Source of the DNA: Actinomycetes bacterium
GTDB lineage: Bacteria > Actinomycetota > Acidimicrobiia > Acidimicrobiales > RAAP-2
Direction of reading: 5' to 3'
DNA: 32,529 nt
NCBI GenBank assembly: GCA_021802025.1
Contig: JAKABC010000002.1
Location: 1 to 32,529 of the forward strand
Shown: piece after piece, positions 8,779-17,147 of the stretch
Numbering within the stretch: position 1 is the stretch's first letter
Layout of the letters: each line of letters opens with the position of its first letter
The notes under the pieces: generated by a model
Database searches by the model: none
The model's input: the letters and a program-made list of their open reading frames with translations, nothing else
What the model was told of the DNA's origin: nothing
Made by a program: the position numbers and the translations under genes

Positions 8779-10323
8779 CTAGCGCTCGACGACGCGCACG
8801 CCCGGCGCGGTCGACTCGGCTTCGGGCTGCTCGATGTAGGTCGGCACCGGGGTCGGCTCGAGCTCGTCGAGGACGTCCTCGGGGTAGGCGGGGGTGGGTT
8901 CGGCGACGTACTCACCCTCGTCGGTGCGCACCACCAGGTTCGGCGTCTTGCGCTTGCCCGCACCGTGGACGCCCTGGAGCTCCTTGCAGATCTTGTAGGT
9001 GATGGGGTAGGCGACGAAGGGCGAGAGGATCACGATGACGCGCATCGCCCACAGCACCGTGTTGAGCGAGAGGTGGAAGAAGTTCGCGATCACGTCGGTC
9101 GAACTCGCGATGAACAGCGCACTCAACAGGGCCAGGACCGCTACCCCGGCCGCGGTGCGCTTGGGCCGCCAGCTCGGCCGGTCCAAGAGGTGATGGATGG
9201 CGTGGTCCCCGGTGACCCGGCGTTCCAGCGCCGGCCAGGCGTAGGCCAGCCCGAAGACGATCCCCGGGAAGATCACCGCCGGGATGGTCACCTCGAAGGG
9301 GATCGTGTGGCCAAAGCCCATGAACGACCAACTGGGGAAGATGCGCAGGGCCCCGTCGAGGAAGCCCATGTACCAGTCGGGCTGGACCGCGTAGGAGATG
9401 CGCGCCGCGTCGTAGGGACCGAACTGCCAGATCGGGTTGATCTGGGCGAACGCGCCCAGCAGGGCGATCACCCCCGACACCGCGAAGAGGTAGCCCGTGG
9501 TCTTGGCCATGAAGACCGGGAACATCGGGGAGCCGACGACGTTGTTCTCCTCACGACCGGGTCCGGGGAACTGGGTGTGCTTCTGGCGCACCAGCAGGGT
9601 GAGGTGGGCGCCCACGAGGCCCAGGATTACGAGCGGGATGATCAAGACGTGCAGGATGAAAAAGCGCGGGATGATCGCGGTGCCCGGGAAGTTCCCGCCG
9701 AAGACGAAGAACGCGAGGTAGGTGCCCACGACCGGGATCGACAGCATGATCGAGTAGGCGATGCGGATGCCGGTCCCCGAGACGAGGTCGTCGGGCAGGG
9801 AGTAGCCCAAGAACCCGTTGGCGATCGCGAGGGTCAAGAGCGTGACCCCGATCGTCCAGTTGAGCTCGCGCGGCTTGCGGAAGGCGCCGGTGAAAAAGAC
9901 CCGCGCCATGTGCACGACCAGGGCACCGACGAAGATGTCGCACGCCCAGTGGTGCATCTGGCGCATCAAGAGTCCGGCGCGCACGCTGAACGACAGGTTG
10001 ACCGTCGAGGCGTAGGCCTGGGTCACGCGCTGGCCGTCGAGCGGCAGGTACGGACCGTGGTAGGTCACCAGGGCCGAGCTCGGGATGTAGTAGAAGGTCA
10101 AGAAGACCCCGGTGACGAGCAGCACCAAGAACGAGTAGAGCGCGATCTCACCGAGCATGAACGACCAGTGGTCCGGGAAGATCTTGTCGAGGAAGGTCCG
10201 CCCACCCTTGGCGACGCCCAGGCGGTCGTCGAGTTCGTTGACGACCTGTCCGAGCCGTCCGTAGCGGCCGGCGCCCTGTCGGCGCGCCCGCTTGGTGGTC
10301 GTGGCCCCCGCGACGTCGCTCAC
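8779..10323 (-). CDS. qcrB: Ubiquinol/menaquinol-cytochrome c reductase cytochrome b subunit
   Basis: Membrane subunit of respiratory complex III (bc complex), 514 residues. It carries haems bL and bH and the quinol oxidation site. Haem-ligand histidines are visible in MRQMHHWACDIF (His124/His125), VVHMARVFF (His138), FFILHVLIIP (His225) and VGAHLTLLV (His240). PDWYMGF (315-321) is the Qo-site motif in the form common in actinobacteria; PEWY is the mitochondrial form. About eight or nine hydrophobic segments are seen. The GTG start at 10323 overlaps the qcrA stop (GTGA) and gives the N-terminus VSDVAGATTTKR. The C-terminal 60 or so residues form a hydrophilic tail rich in Glu and Pro that extends past the membrane domain. 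It is the last gene of ctaE-qcrCAB. Confidence 0.97.
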   Translation of the reverse strand: MSDVAGATTTKRARRQGAGRYGRLGQVVNELDDRLGVAKGGRTFLDKIFPDHWSFMLGEIALYSFLVLLVTGVFLTFYYIPSSALVTYHGPYLPLDGQRVTQAYASTVNLSFSVRAGLLMRQMHHWACDIFVGALVVHMARVFFTGAFRKPRELNWTIGVTLLTLAIANGFLGYSLPDDLVSGTGIRIAYSIMLSIPVVGTYLAFFVFGGNFPGTAIIPRFFILHVLIIPLVILGLVGAHLTLLVRQKHTQFPGPGREENNVVGSPMFPVFMAKTTGYLFAVSGVIALLGAFAQINPIWQFGPYDAARISYAVQPDWYMGFLDGALRIFPSWSFMGFGHTIPFEVTIPAVIFPGIVFGLAYAWPALERRVTGDHAIHHLLDRPSWRPKRTAAGVAVLALLSALFIASSTDVIANFFHLSLNTVLWAMRVIVILSPFVAYPITYKICKELQGVHGAGKRKTPNLVVRTDEGEYVAEPTPAYPEDVLDELEPTPVPTYIEQPEAESTAPGVRVVER

Positions 10324-11258
10324 GAGCGCCCCCGTTCCCAGAAGCCCGGGCCCACGGGCTGGTCGTAGTCCGCCTGGGCGCGCAGGTAGCCCTGCGCGTC
10401 GATGTACAGCGGTAGCTGGGGCAGGGGGCGCGGGGCCGGCCCGAAGGTGGGGATCGCGCCGTCGGTGACGTTGAACATCGACTGGTGGCAGGGGCACACG
10501 AGCAACTGGAGTTGCTGCTCGTAGAGACCCACTGGGCACCCCAGGTGCGTGCACAGCTTGGAGTAGGCGACGTACCCCTTCGGGCCCCAAGTCGCGCGAC
10601 CCTTCTGGGTGACGTAGTTGAAGTTGGACAGACGGATCAGCACGGTCTGGTCGACGGCCTGGCCCCGGTCGGTGTTCTCGGTCCCCTCGGGGAAGACCGT
10701 CACGATCGAGCCCACCGCGAGGTCACCCTCGTGGATGCGCCGACCGGTCTGGTCGACGAGGTACGACCCCTTGCGCCAGTCGGTGTGAAAGAGCGTCCCC
10801 TTGGGCAGCGGTCCGAGGCTGCGCAAGAGGGGGAACAGCGCGACGATCCCGAAGATCCCCATCCCGCCCCCGAGCAGTCCGCCCAGCAGCGGGCGGCGCT
10901 TGACGACCGAGGCGCCGCGGTCCACGAGCACCGCGGCGAGGGCCTCGCGCTCGGCGGCGTCGTTGGCCAGGGGGTGGCGCTCCTCGACGAACGGTCCGCG
11001 GGGCATGAGGTACTTGCCCCAGGCGATGAGCCCGAGCCCGAGGAACAGCAGGCCACCGCCGAGGGTCGCACCGAGGATCCACGGCTTGGCGTTCACCCAG
11101 TAGGCGGCGCCGAAGCCCGCGACGCACGCCATGCCCACGACGAACAGTGCCGCGATGACCGCTTCGACGACGTGGGGGTTGCGCGCCGAGGGCTCGAGGT
11201 GCGGGTCGTCGGCGCGCAGGCCCGCGAGAGCGACCGGGGTACGAGACTCGTCGCTCAC
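10320..11258 (-). CDS. qcrA: Rieske iron-sulfur subunit of the cytochrome bc complex
   Basis: Carries the [2Fe-2S] cluster that takes electrons from quinol in complex III. Cluster motifs are CTHLGC (Cys236, His238, Cys241) and CPCHQSMFN (Cys255, His258). The 312-residue protein has three hydrophobic segments before the Rieske fold (about 31-54, 60-80 and 124-147). This is the multi-helix N-terminus that distinguishes actinobacterial QcrA from the single-anchor mitochondrial type. The third segment, with consecutive Gly residues and charged flanks, leads directly to the extracytoplasmic domain. The start GTG 11258 overlaps the qcrC stop, and the stop overlaps the qcrB start, both as GTGA. No key residue is missing. 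Confidence 0.97.
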   Translation of the reverse strand: MSDESRTPVALAGLRADDPHLEPSARNPHVVEAVIAALFVVGMACVAGFGAAYWVNAKPWILGATLGGGLLFLGLGLIAWGKYLMPRGPFVEERHPLANDAAEREALAAVLVDRGASVVKRRPLLGGLLGGGMGIFGIVALFPLLRSLGPLPKGTLFHTDWRKGSYLVDQTGRRIHEGDLAVGSIVTVFPEGTENTDRGQAVDQTVLIRLSNFNYVTQKGRATWGPKGYVAYSKLCTHLGCPVGLYEQQLQLLVCPCHQSMFNVTDGAIPTFGPAPRPLPQLPLYIDAQGYLRAQADYDQPVGPGFWERGRS

Positions 11259-12145
11259 GCGCGCTCCCCGATCCAGTAGGCGATGAGGGCGAGCAGGCCC
11301 ACGCCGATCACCAGGGCGACGAAGCCCTCGGCCACCGGGCCGAGCTGGCCGAGCCCGAACCCGCCCGGGTTCTCCGGGTGCTGGATGTACTTCGTGACGT
11401 AGGCCACGATGTCGTCGACCTGCTGGTCCGAGAGGTTGCCGGTGAAGCGCGGCATGTTGCCCGGACCGGTGCGGATCGCCTCGGCCACCTGGTAGGCGGG
11501 GATGTGGCGCAGCGACGGCGCGAAGGTCGCGTAGGCCAGTGCGTCGCCGTCGCCCTCAATGGTGTGACACGCCGCGCAGTTGAGCGCGAACAGGGCCATG
11601 CCGGTGGCCACGTTCGCCCGCTTCACGTGGGGGTCCGGGATGTAGGGGTAGCTCGGCAGGATCGAGTTGATCCACGCGGCGATGGCCTCGGCCTGGGCCG
11701 GGGTCAGGCGAGGCTGACGCCGGGGCGCCTGCACCGCCGTGGGGTCGGCCGCGGGCATGCGTCCCGAGACGATCCAGAAGTCGATGGTGGCCGGCCCGAG
11801 TCCCACCAGGTTCGGGTAGGCGCCCACGGTGCCGGGGGCCGGCACGCCGTCGGCCATGGTGCCGTGGCACGACGCGCAGTTCTCCATGTAGAGAGCCTGA
11901 CCGAGCTGGGTGAGCGCCGAGGAGGGCGCCCGGTAGGTGATCCACTTGTCGCCGTAGGAGACGATCTGGCCGCTGGCGTTCCTCGTCACCTGGCTCGAGT
12001 TGGGCGTGCCCGCGTCGCGGCGGGTGGTCTGGAACGGCCCCGGGGCGGCCCCGGCCGCCCCGGCGAGCAGCGCGAGCGGTCCCAGCGCGAGCGTGGCCGC
12101 GACGGCGGCCAGGCTCACTCGGGCGAGAGGGGGGCGACGCACCAC
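11255..12145 (-). CDS. qcrC: Dihaem cytochrome c subunit of the bc complex
   Basis: The 296-residue protein has an N-terminal signal or anchor segment (about 9-33), two class I cytochrome c domains and a C-terminal membrane anchor (about 272-292). Haem c sites are CASCH (90-94) and CAACH (190-194). Likely methionine ligands lie in SGRMPAAD (Met130) and GNMPRFTG (Met231). In actinobacteria this dihaem subunit replaces soluble cytochrome c and passes electrons directly from complex III to the aa3 oxidase within a III-IV supercomplex, which is consistent with ctaE being just upstream. Translation starts at GTG 12145, 4 nt after the ctaE stop; a second GTG follows immediately and could also serve. 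The stop overlaps the qcrA start. Confidence 0.97.
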   Translation of the reverse strand: MVRRPPLARVSLAAVAATLALGPLALLAGAAGAAPGPFQTTRRDAGTPNSSQVTRNASGQIVSYGDKWITYRAPSSALTQLGQALYMENCASCHGTMADGVPAPGTVGAYPNLVGLGPATIDFWIVSGRMPAADPTAVQAPRRQPRLTPAQAEAIAAWINSILPSYPYIPDPHVKRANVATGMALFALNCAACHTIEGDGDALAYATFAPSLRHIPAYQVAEAIRTGPGNMPRFTGNLSDQQVDDIVAYVTKYIQHPENPGGFGLGQLGPVAEGFVALVIGVGLLALIAYWIGERA

Positions 12146-12149
12146 GGAC

Positions 12150-12743
12150 CTACTTCAGTAAGAACAGGGACGAGTACAGCCCGATCCAGACCACGTCCAC
12201 GAAGTGCCAGTAGTAACTGACGGCCTGGAACGTCGACAGCTCACCGGGGTCGCCCTGTCGACCGCGCATGCGAAAGAGCAGGAAACCCATCGCCACCAGG
12301 CCCAAGAACACGTGCAGGCCGTGCAGGCCGGTCGTGATGAAAAAGATCGAGCCGTAGGAGTTCGTGTACCACCGGGTCGCCAGGTGGGTCCACTCGTAGG
12401 CCTGGTTGCCGAGGAAGAGCGTCCCCATCACGATCGTCACGATGATCCAGTTGCGGGCCTTGCCGCGCTGACGGTGCTCGATCAGCCACACCGCCCACTG
12501 CATCGTGAACGACGAGGCGACCAGGATGATCGTGAAGATTCCGGCCTGGAGGGTGTCGACCTTGGTGCCCACGGGGGGCCACGACGCGAGGTGCGCTCGA
12601 ATCGTGAAAAGTGCGGCGAACAGGCCGGAGAAGAACATCAGCTCAGAGCCGAGCCAGATCATCACGCCGATGGCGAGCATCGGCGGACGGTCGTGAACGA
12701 TCTTCCCCGCGTTCGCCAGGCTTGTGGGGGCGGCCTGACTCAC
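12150..12743 (-). CDS. ctaE: Cytochrome c oxidase subunit III
   Basis: Core membrane subunit of the haem-copper oxidase, 197 residues from the chosen start, with about five transmembrane helices, typical of the actinobacterial form. Conserved features include WLGSELMFFSGLF (30-42, Glu34), NQAYEW (113-118, Glu117), GLHGLHVFLG (139-148, His141 and His144) and YYWHFVDVVWIGL (177-189), a subunit III signature. GTG 12743 is preferred: it lies 10 nt after the helD stop and has AGAAG just upstream. The longer frame to an ATG at 12797 would overlap helD by 44 nt and add a non-conserved Ser/Lys-rich stretch. Subunits I and II are not in the window. The gene is followed at 4 nt by qcrC. Confidence 0.95.
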   Translation of the reverse strand: MSQAAPTSLANAGKIVHDRPPMLAIGVMIWLGSELMFFSGLFAALFTIRAHLASWPPVGTKVDTLQAGIFTIILVASSFTMQWAVWLIEHRQRGKARNWIIVTIVMGTLFLGNQAYEWTHLATRWYTNSYGSIFFITTGLHGLHVFLGLVAMGFLLFRMRGRQGDPGELSTFQAVSYYWHFVDVVWIGLYSSLFLLK

Positions 12744-12753
12744 GGCTTCTTTT

Positions 12754-15102
12754 CTAGCCGATTTCGACGACCCGTTCGACGCGCCGGCGCTCATCAAGGG
12801 CCGCGCGCACGCTCTCCGGCAGCGCCTCGCCCGCGACGACGCTCAGTCGGCGGGTCGGACGAGTGAGGGCAACGTAGAGCGTGCGCAGTCCCCGAGCCGA
12901 GGTCGCCCACCCCGGGGCCGCCCCCCGAGCGGCGATCCGGCCGGGGCCGACGACGACCACGGCGTCGAACTCGAGCCCGTGGGCCCCTTCGGCCGGTACG
13001 ACGACGAGATCGGCCGACAGTCCCCGGCCCCCCGCGACGCGCGGGTCGACCGCGACGAGGCCGGCGGCGTCGAGTGCGTCGAGGGTCTCGCGGACGCTTC
13101 CGTCGGGCACGATCACGGCGACCCGACCCGGGGCCACGTCGGCGAGCGCGCGACGGGCGGCGACGGCGACCGCGGCGGCGGCGGCCTCGGGCTCGACCTC
13201 GATCACGTCGGGCACCACGCCCACGCGGCGCACCGGGCGCGGCGCCACCAGGTCGGGCGTGGCCGCCGCGAGGGTCGGGGCCGCGAAGTCGAGCACCTCG
13301 GCCGGGGTGCGGTAACTGACCGTCAGGTCGACCCGGCGCGGCGGCCGACGCGGCTCGAGGACCGCGAGCAGGGCGTCCCACGAGGCCGGGGAGCTGGCGC
13401 TCGTCGCCTGGCCCATGTCCCCCACGATCGTCATCGAGCCGGACAGGTCGCGCCGCTTCAGCACGCGCAGCTCCATGGGCGAGAGGTCCTGAGCCTCGTC
13501 GACCACGATGTGGCCGTAGGTGGCGAACTCGGCCTCGTCGAGCTCGGTCACCACTGAACTGGCCTGTCGCTGGGCCTCCCGCAGGGCGGCCGCACGCACG
13601 TCACCGGCGTACGCGTCGAGGTCCACCCCGAGGCTCGCGACGCCGTCGACCTTGGCGGCCGAGCGGGGACGACGGCGGGGCCCGACGAGCACCCGGGCCT
13701 CGTCGATGAGGGCCGCGTCGGCCTTGGTCCAGGTGACGTCGTCGACCGAGGCCGACCGGGGCCGGAACAGTGAGGCGATCTCCTCGTCGCTGAGCACGCC
13801 CTGGCCGGCCGCGCGCAACAGGGCCGGCGCGCCGAAGAGGTCGTGGAGCAGCTCCTGGCCCGACAGGCGCGGCCAGATCCGCTGGAGGGCCTCTTTGAAC
13901 TGCGGCGTGAGGCGGATCTGCTCGGCGAGCTCCTCGAGCGACCCGCCCTCGTCGGGCTCGCGACGCGCGCGCGCGAGGTACCCCTGGGCCAGTCGGGCCG
14001 CCAGCTCGCGGCCCACCGCCGAGCGGCGCTGGTTGTGGGTCCCCGGACGGCGACGCGCCCGCTCGACGGCGTCGCGCGTGTGGCGGGCCCGCAGCACCAG
14101 GACCGCCCGGCCGAGGGGGATCTCCACGTCGTTCTTGAGCGGCCGCTCGCGGGTCCGCAGCGCTTGCGCGAGCACCTCGACCATGCGCAGGTCGCCCTTG
14201 AGCCGGGCGACCTCCTCGGGCTCCTCGGCGCGCACCTCGACGTTGGTGACGAGCCCCGACACCGTGGAGAGCGTCACGCCCGACTCACCGAGCGACGGCA
14301 GCACGTTCTCGATGTAGTCGAGAAAGAGCGGGTTGGGCCCGACCACGAGCACGCCCTGGCGCTCCAGGGTCGCCCGGTGGGTGAACAGCAGGTAGGCGGC
14401 CCGGTGCAGGGCGACGGCCGTCTTGCCCGTGCCCGGCCCACCCTGGACGAGCAGGATGCCCGCGAGGGGGCTGCGGATGATCTCGTCCTGCTCGCCCTGG
14501 ATCGTCGCCACGATGTCGCCCATGCGCCCGGTGCGCGCTCGTCCGAGGGCCGCCAGCAGCGCCCCCGGACCGCCGAGCGCCAGCCCTCCCTCGATGAGGC
14601 CCTCGTCGGTCGCCGCGCGGACCTCGTCCTCGGGCAGGTCGAGCTCGCCGCGCTCGTCGGCGAAGTACTCGTCCTCCACCCCGACCACGGCGTTGGAGCG
14701 GATCGCGACGTGACGACGTCGCGACAGGCCGAGGGGCTCGACGCCGGTGGCGCGGTAGAAGGCCTCGGCGACCGGCGCGCGCCAGTCGACGACGAGCGGG
14801 TTCAGGCCCTCGTCGGACACCGCCAGGCGCCCGACGTGGTAGGTCTCGGCGCGGCCGTCCTCGCGGGGGTGGTAGTCGATGCGCCCGAAGAAGAGGGCCT
14901 GGTCACCGATGGAGAGTTGATCGAGGCGGTGCAGGGCCGTCCCCATCACGACGTCACGCTCGACGAGGTCCCCCGCCCCGCGCATGGTCGCCACCGCGAC
15001 GCTGTCGCGCATCGAGGTGGCCTCGCGGCGCATGTGGTCCAGTGCTCCCAGGGCGCGGTCGAGGAACGCCTGCTCCTCGGCGATCTCACGCTCGTGGGCC
15101 AT
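12754..15102 (-). CDS. helD: HelD-like superfamily 1 DNA helicase / RNA-polymerase-associated ATPase
   Basis: This 782-residue protein has the UvrD-like ATPase core of HelD proteins, which bind RNA polymerase and free it from stalled complexes using ATP. Seen here are a charged helical N-terminus (1-60), the family marker VVDWRAPVAEAFYRATG (104-120), Walker A GGPGTGKT (221-228), a divergent insertion (about 280-530, including a segment near 400-425 typical of HelD), DEAQDLSPMEL (535-545), SYRTPAEVLDFAAP further on, and a C-terminal VALTRPTRRL helicase motif. The start is ATG 15102, with AAGGA 10 nt upstream; a longer antisense extension across hemE is rejected. UvrD/PcrA-type repair helicase is a less likely alternative because of the DWRAP block. 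Its stop lies 10 nt before ctaE, so it may be co-transcribed with the respiratory genes. Confidence 0.9.
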   Translation of the reverse strand: MAHEREIAEEQAFLDRALGALDHMRREATSMRDSVAVATMRGAGDLVERDVVMGTALHRLDQLSIGDQALFFGRIDYHPREDGRAETYHVGRLAVSDEGLNPLVVDWRAPVAEAFYRATGVEPLGLSRRRHVAIRSNAVVGVEDEYFADERGELDLPEDEVRAATDEGLIEGGLALGGPGALLAALGRARTGRMGDIVATIQGEQDEIIRSPLAGILLVQGGPGTGKTAVALHRAAYLLFTHRATLERQGVLVVGPNPLFLDYIENVLPSLGESGVTLSTVSGLVTNVEVRAEEPEEVARLKGDLRMVEVLAQALRTRERPLKNDVEIPLGRAVLVLRARHTRDAVERARRRPGTHNQRRSAVGRELAARLAQGYLARARREPDEGGSLEELAEQIRLTPQFKEALQRIWPRLSGQELLHDLFGAPALLRAAGQGVLSDEEIASLFRPRSASVDDVTWTKADAALIDEARVLVGPRRRPRSAAKVDGVASLGVDLDAYAGDVRAAALREAQRQASSVVTELDEAEFATYGHIVVDEAQDLSPMELRVLKRRDLSGSMTIVGDMGQATSASSPASWDALLAVLEPRRPPRRVDLTVSYRTPAEVLDFAAPTLAAATPDLVAPRPVRRVGVVPDVIEVEPEAAAAAVAVAARRALADVAPGRVAVIVPDGSVRETLDALDAAGLVAVDPRVAGGRGLSADLVVVPAEGAHGLEFDAVVVVGPGRIAARGAAPGWATSARGLRTLYVALTRPTRRLSVVAGEALPESVRAALDERRRVERVVEIG

Positions 15103-15134
15103 CGGCACACCGTCCTTGGAATAGGGAAGGAACG

Positions 15135-15140
15135 ATTCTA
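15135..15140 (-). promoter_or_regulatory. Putative -10 element TAGAAT for helD (and possibly ctaE-qcrCAB)
   Basis: TAGAAT on the minus strand (15140-15135) matches five of six consensus -10 bases. It lies 32 nt before the helD ATG, leaving a short leader with AAGGA as ribosome site. No convincing -35 is seen at 17 nt. Confidence 0.5.
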
Positions 15141-15183
15141 GGCGAGGTCGACCCCGCCAGAGTCGGGTCCGGCGGGACCCGCC

Positions 15184-15189
15184 TAGATT
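15184..15189 (+). promoter_or_regulatory. Putative -10 element TAGATT for hemE-hemH-hemY
   Basis: TAGATT fits TANNNT and lies 21 nt before the hemE GTG. The intervening leader has AAAGGGG as a ribosome-binding site (about 4 nt before GTG). With the opposing TAGAAT it forms a divergent arrangement inside the 108-bp helD-hemE gap. Confidence 0.45.
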
Positions 15190-15210
15190 GGGCCGGTCGA
15201 AAGGGGCGCG

Positions 15211-16245
15211 GTGAGCGAATCGGCCTTCCTCAGGGCCTGCCGGGGCGAGTCGGTGGACCACGTGCCCGTCTGGTTCATGCGCCAGGCGGGCCGCTCGCTG
15301 CCCGAGTACCGGGCGCTGCGCTCGAGCGGCTCGATCCTCGAGGCCATCGCCCAGCCCGACGTGGCCTGTGAGGTGACCCTCCAGCCGGTGCGCCGTTACG
15401 GGGTGGACGCGGCCATCTTGTTCTCCGATATCGTCGTGCCCTACCACGCGATCGGCTTCGGCATCGACGTGGTGCCCGGGCGCGGGCCGGTCGTCGAGGA
15501 CCCCTTCCGACACGAGCGCGACCTCGAGCGCCTGCGCGATCTCACCGAGGACGACGTGGCCCACGTCACCGCCACGGTGGAGAAGGTCGTCGCCGCGCTC
15601 GACCCCTCGGTGCCCCTTATTGGCTTCGCCGGTGCGCCCTTCACCGTGGCGAGCTACCTCGTCGAGGGGGCGCCGACCCGCGAGTTCGGCGTGATCAAGA
15701 CCCTCATGCACGCCGACCCGGGACTGTTCGAGCGATTGTGCGACCGGCTCGTCGCGATCACCGTCGCCTTCTTGCGCGCCCAGGTCGCCCACGGGGCTCG
15801 GGCCCTCCAGCTCTTCGACTCCTGGGCCGGGGCGCTCTCGCGCGACGAGTACGTGCGCTTCGCCCTCGAGCCGACCCGGCGCGTCCTCGAGGGCGTGGCC
15901 GACCTCGACGTGCCCACGATCGTCTTCGGCGTGGGCACCGGCGAGATCCTCGACCTCATGGCCGAGTGCGGGTCCTCGGTGGTGGGTGTCGACTGGCACG
16001 TCGACCTCGACCGGGCGCGCGCGCGCGTGGGCGATCGCGCCGTCCAGGGCAACCTCGACCCGGCGCGCTGCCTGGGCGCGGCGCCCCTCGCGATCGAGGC
16101 CGCCCGTGAGGTGCTCGCCAAGGCGGGCGCGACGCCCGGGCACGTCTTTAACCTGGGCCACGGCGTGCTGCCCTCGACCGACCCCAGCGTCCTCGAGGCG
16201 GTGGTCCGCGTGGTGCACGACGAGGGCAAGGCGGGGGTGCGATGA
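15211..16245 (+). CDS. hemE: Uroporphyrinogen decarboxylase
   Basis: Cytosolic haem-synthesis enzyme that removes four acetate carboxyls from uroporphyrinogen III to give coproporphyrinogen III. The 344-residue length is normal. Signatures are VWFMRQAGRSLPEYR (20-34), ILFSDIVVPYHAIGFG (69-84, with Asp73 equivalent to the essential aspartate), LIGFAGAPFTVASYLVEG (136-153) and a C-terminal NLGHGVLPSTDP. The GTG start is supported by AAAGGGG a few bases upstream and by the N-terminus SESAFLRACRGE, which aligns with the family. The stop overlaps the hemH start as ATGA. It is the first gene of a hemE-hemH-hemY block, the order known from Bacillus. The nearby cytochrome genes are consumers of its end product. 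Confidence 0.98.
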   Translation: MSESAFLRACRGESVDHVPVWFMRQAGRSLPEYRALRSSGSILEAIAQPDVACEVTLQPVRRYGVDAAILFSDIVVPYHAIGFGIDVVPGRGPVVEDPFRHERDLERLRDLTEDDVAHVTATVEKVVAALDPSVPLIGFAGAPFTVASYLVEGAPTREFGVIKTLMHADPGLFERLCDRLVAITVAFLRAQVAHGARALQLFDSWAGALSRDEYVRFALEPTRRVLEGVADLDVPTIVFGVGTGEILDLMAECGSSVVGVDWHVDLDRARARVGDRAVQGNLDPARCLGAAPLAIEAAREVLAKAGATPGHVFNLGHGVLPSTDPSVLEAVVRVVHDEGKAGVR

Positions 16246-17147
16246 CGACGGGGGTCCTGGTCATGGCGTACGGGACGCCCACCACCCGCAACGACGTCGA
16301 GGCGTACTACACCCGCATCCGCCACGGGCGGGCGCCGACCCCGGAGTTGCTGGCCGACCTCACGCGACGCTACGACGCGATCGGGGGCACCTCGCCGCTC
16401 GCCCAGCGCACGGCCGCCCAGGTGGCGGGGCTGCGCGCCGAACTCGAACGCAGGGCCCCGGGCGCCTTCGACGTGCGCTTCGGCTCGAAGTACGAGCCGC
16501 CCCTGCTCGAAGAGGCCGCCTCGGCCTTCCGCGACGAGGGATTCGACGAGGTCGTCGGGCTGGCGCTGGCCCCCCACTCCTCGTCGATGTCGACCGACCA
16601 GTACATGGAGCGCGCCAAAGGGGCCCTGGGGCCGGCGGTGCGCTTCACGCCGATCGGCCGCTGGTACGACGCGCCCGGCTTCTTAGAGCTGATCGCCCGG
16701 AGGGTCACCGACGCCCTGGCCAGCGTGGACCCGGCGCGCGCCGAGTCCACCGTGGTCGTCTTTAGCGCCCACTCGCTCCCCGAGCGGATCCTCGAGCGCG
16801 GCGACGACTACCCGGACCAGCTCCTCGACTCCGCCACGCGGGCGGCGGCGCTCGCCGGCGTCAGCCGCTTCACGACGGCCTGGCAGTCCGCGGGGCGCAC
16901 GGCCGATCCCTGGATCGGCCCCGACATCCTCGCGGTGTTGCGCGACCTGCGCGCCTCGGGGGTGACCGACGTGGTGTCGTGTCCCATCGGGTTCGTCGCC
17001 GACCACCTCGAGGTCCTCTACGACATCGACGTGGAGGCCCAGGGCGTCGCGCGCGAGATCGGCCTCCACCTGGTGCGCACGGCCTCACTCAACGACGACC
17101 CCGCGTTCACCTCGATCCTGGCCGACGTGGTCCTCGCGGCGGTCTAG
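16242..17147 (+). CDS. hemH: Ferrochelatase, probably coproporphyrin ferrochelatase
   Basis: Inserts ferrous iron into a porphyrin. The 301-residue protein lacks membrane segments and opens with GVLVMAYGTPTT. Conserved parts are RYDAIGGTSPLAQRT (43-57), VGLALAPHSS (105-114), FSAHSLPERI (174-183, with metal-site His177), SRFTTAWQSAGRT (208-220) and CPIGFVADHLEVLYDID (247-263, with Glu257). In monoderm bacteria this enzyme usually acts on coproporphyrin III, and the neighbouring hemY-type oxidase supports that route. A final decarboxylase (ChdC/HemQ) is required but not in the window. The ATG start overlaps the hemE stop, and the TAG stop is directly followed by the hemY GTG. Some actinobacterial ferrochelatases carry a [2Fe-2S] cluster; no C-terminal cysteine cluster is visible here. 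Confidence 0.95.
   Translation: MTTGVLVMAYGTPTTRNDVEAYYTRIRHGRAPTPELLADLTRRYDAIGGTSPLAQRTAAQVAGLRAELERRAPGAFDVRFGSKYEPPLLEEAASAFRDEGFDEVVGLALAPHSSSMSTDQYMERAKGALGPAVRFTPIGRWYDAPGFLELIARRVTDALASVDPARAESTVVVFSAHSLPERILERGDDYPDQLLDSATRAAALAGVSRFTTAWQSAGRTADPWIGPDILAVLRDLRASGVTDVVSCPIGFVADHLEVLYDIDVEAQGVAREIGLHLVRTASLNDDPAFTSILADVVLAAV

Noticed and set aside
12744..12797. Upstream ATG start for ctaE
   Set aside because: It would overlap helD by 44 nt and add a Ser/Lys-rich, non-conserved leader. GTG 12743 gives the usual length of about 200 residues.
15103..16218. Long extension of the helD frame across hemE
   Set aside because: It is antisense to hemE and lacks HelD similarity; the protein starts naturally at MAHEREIAEEQ.
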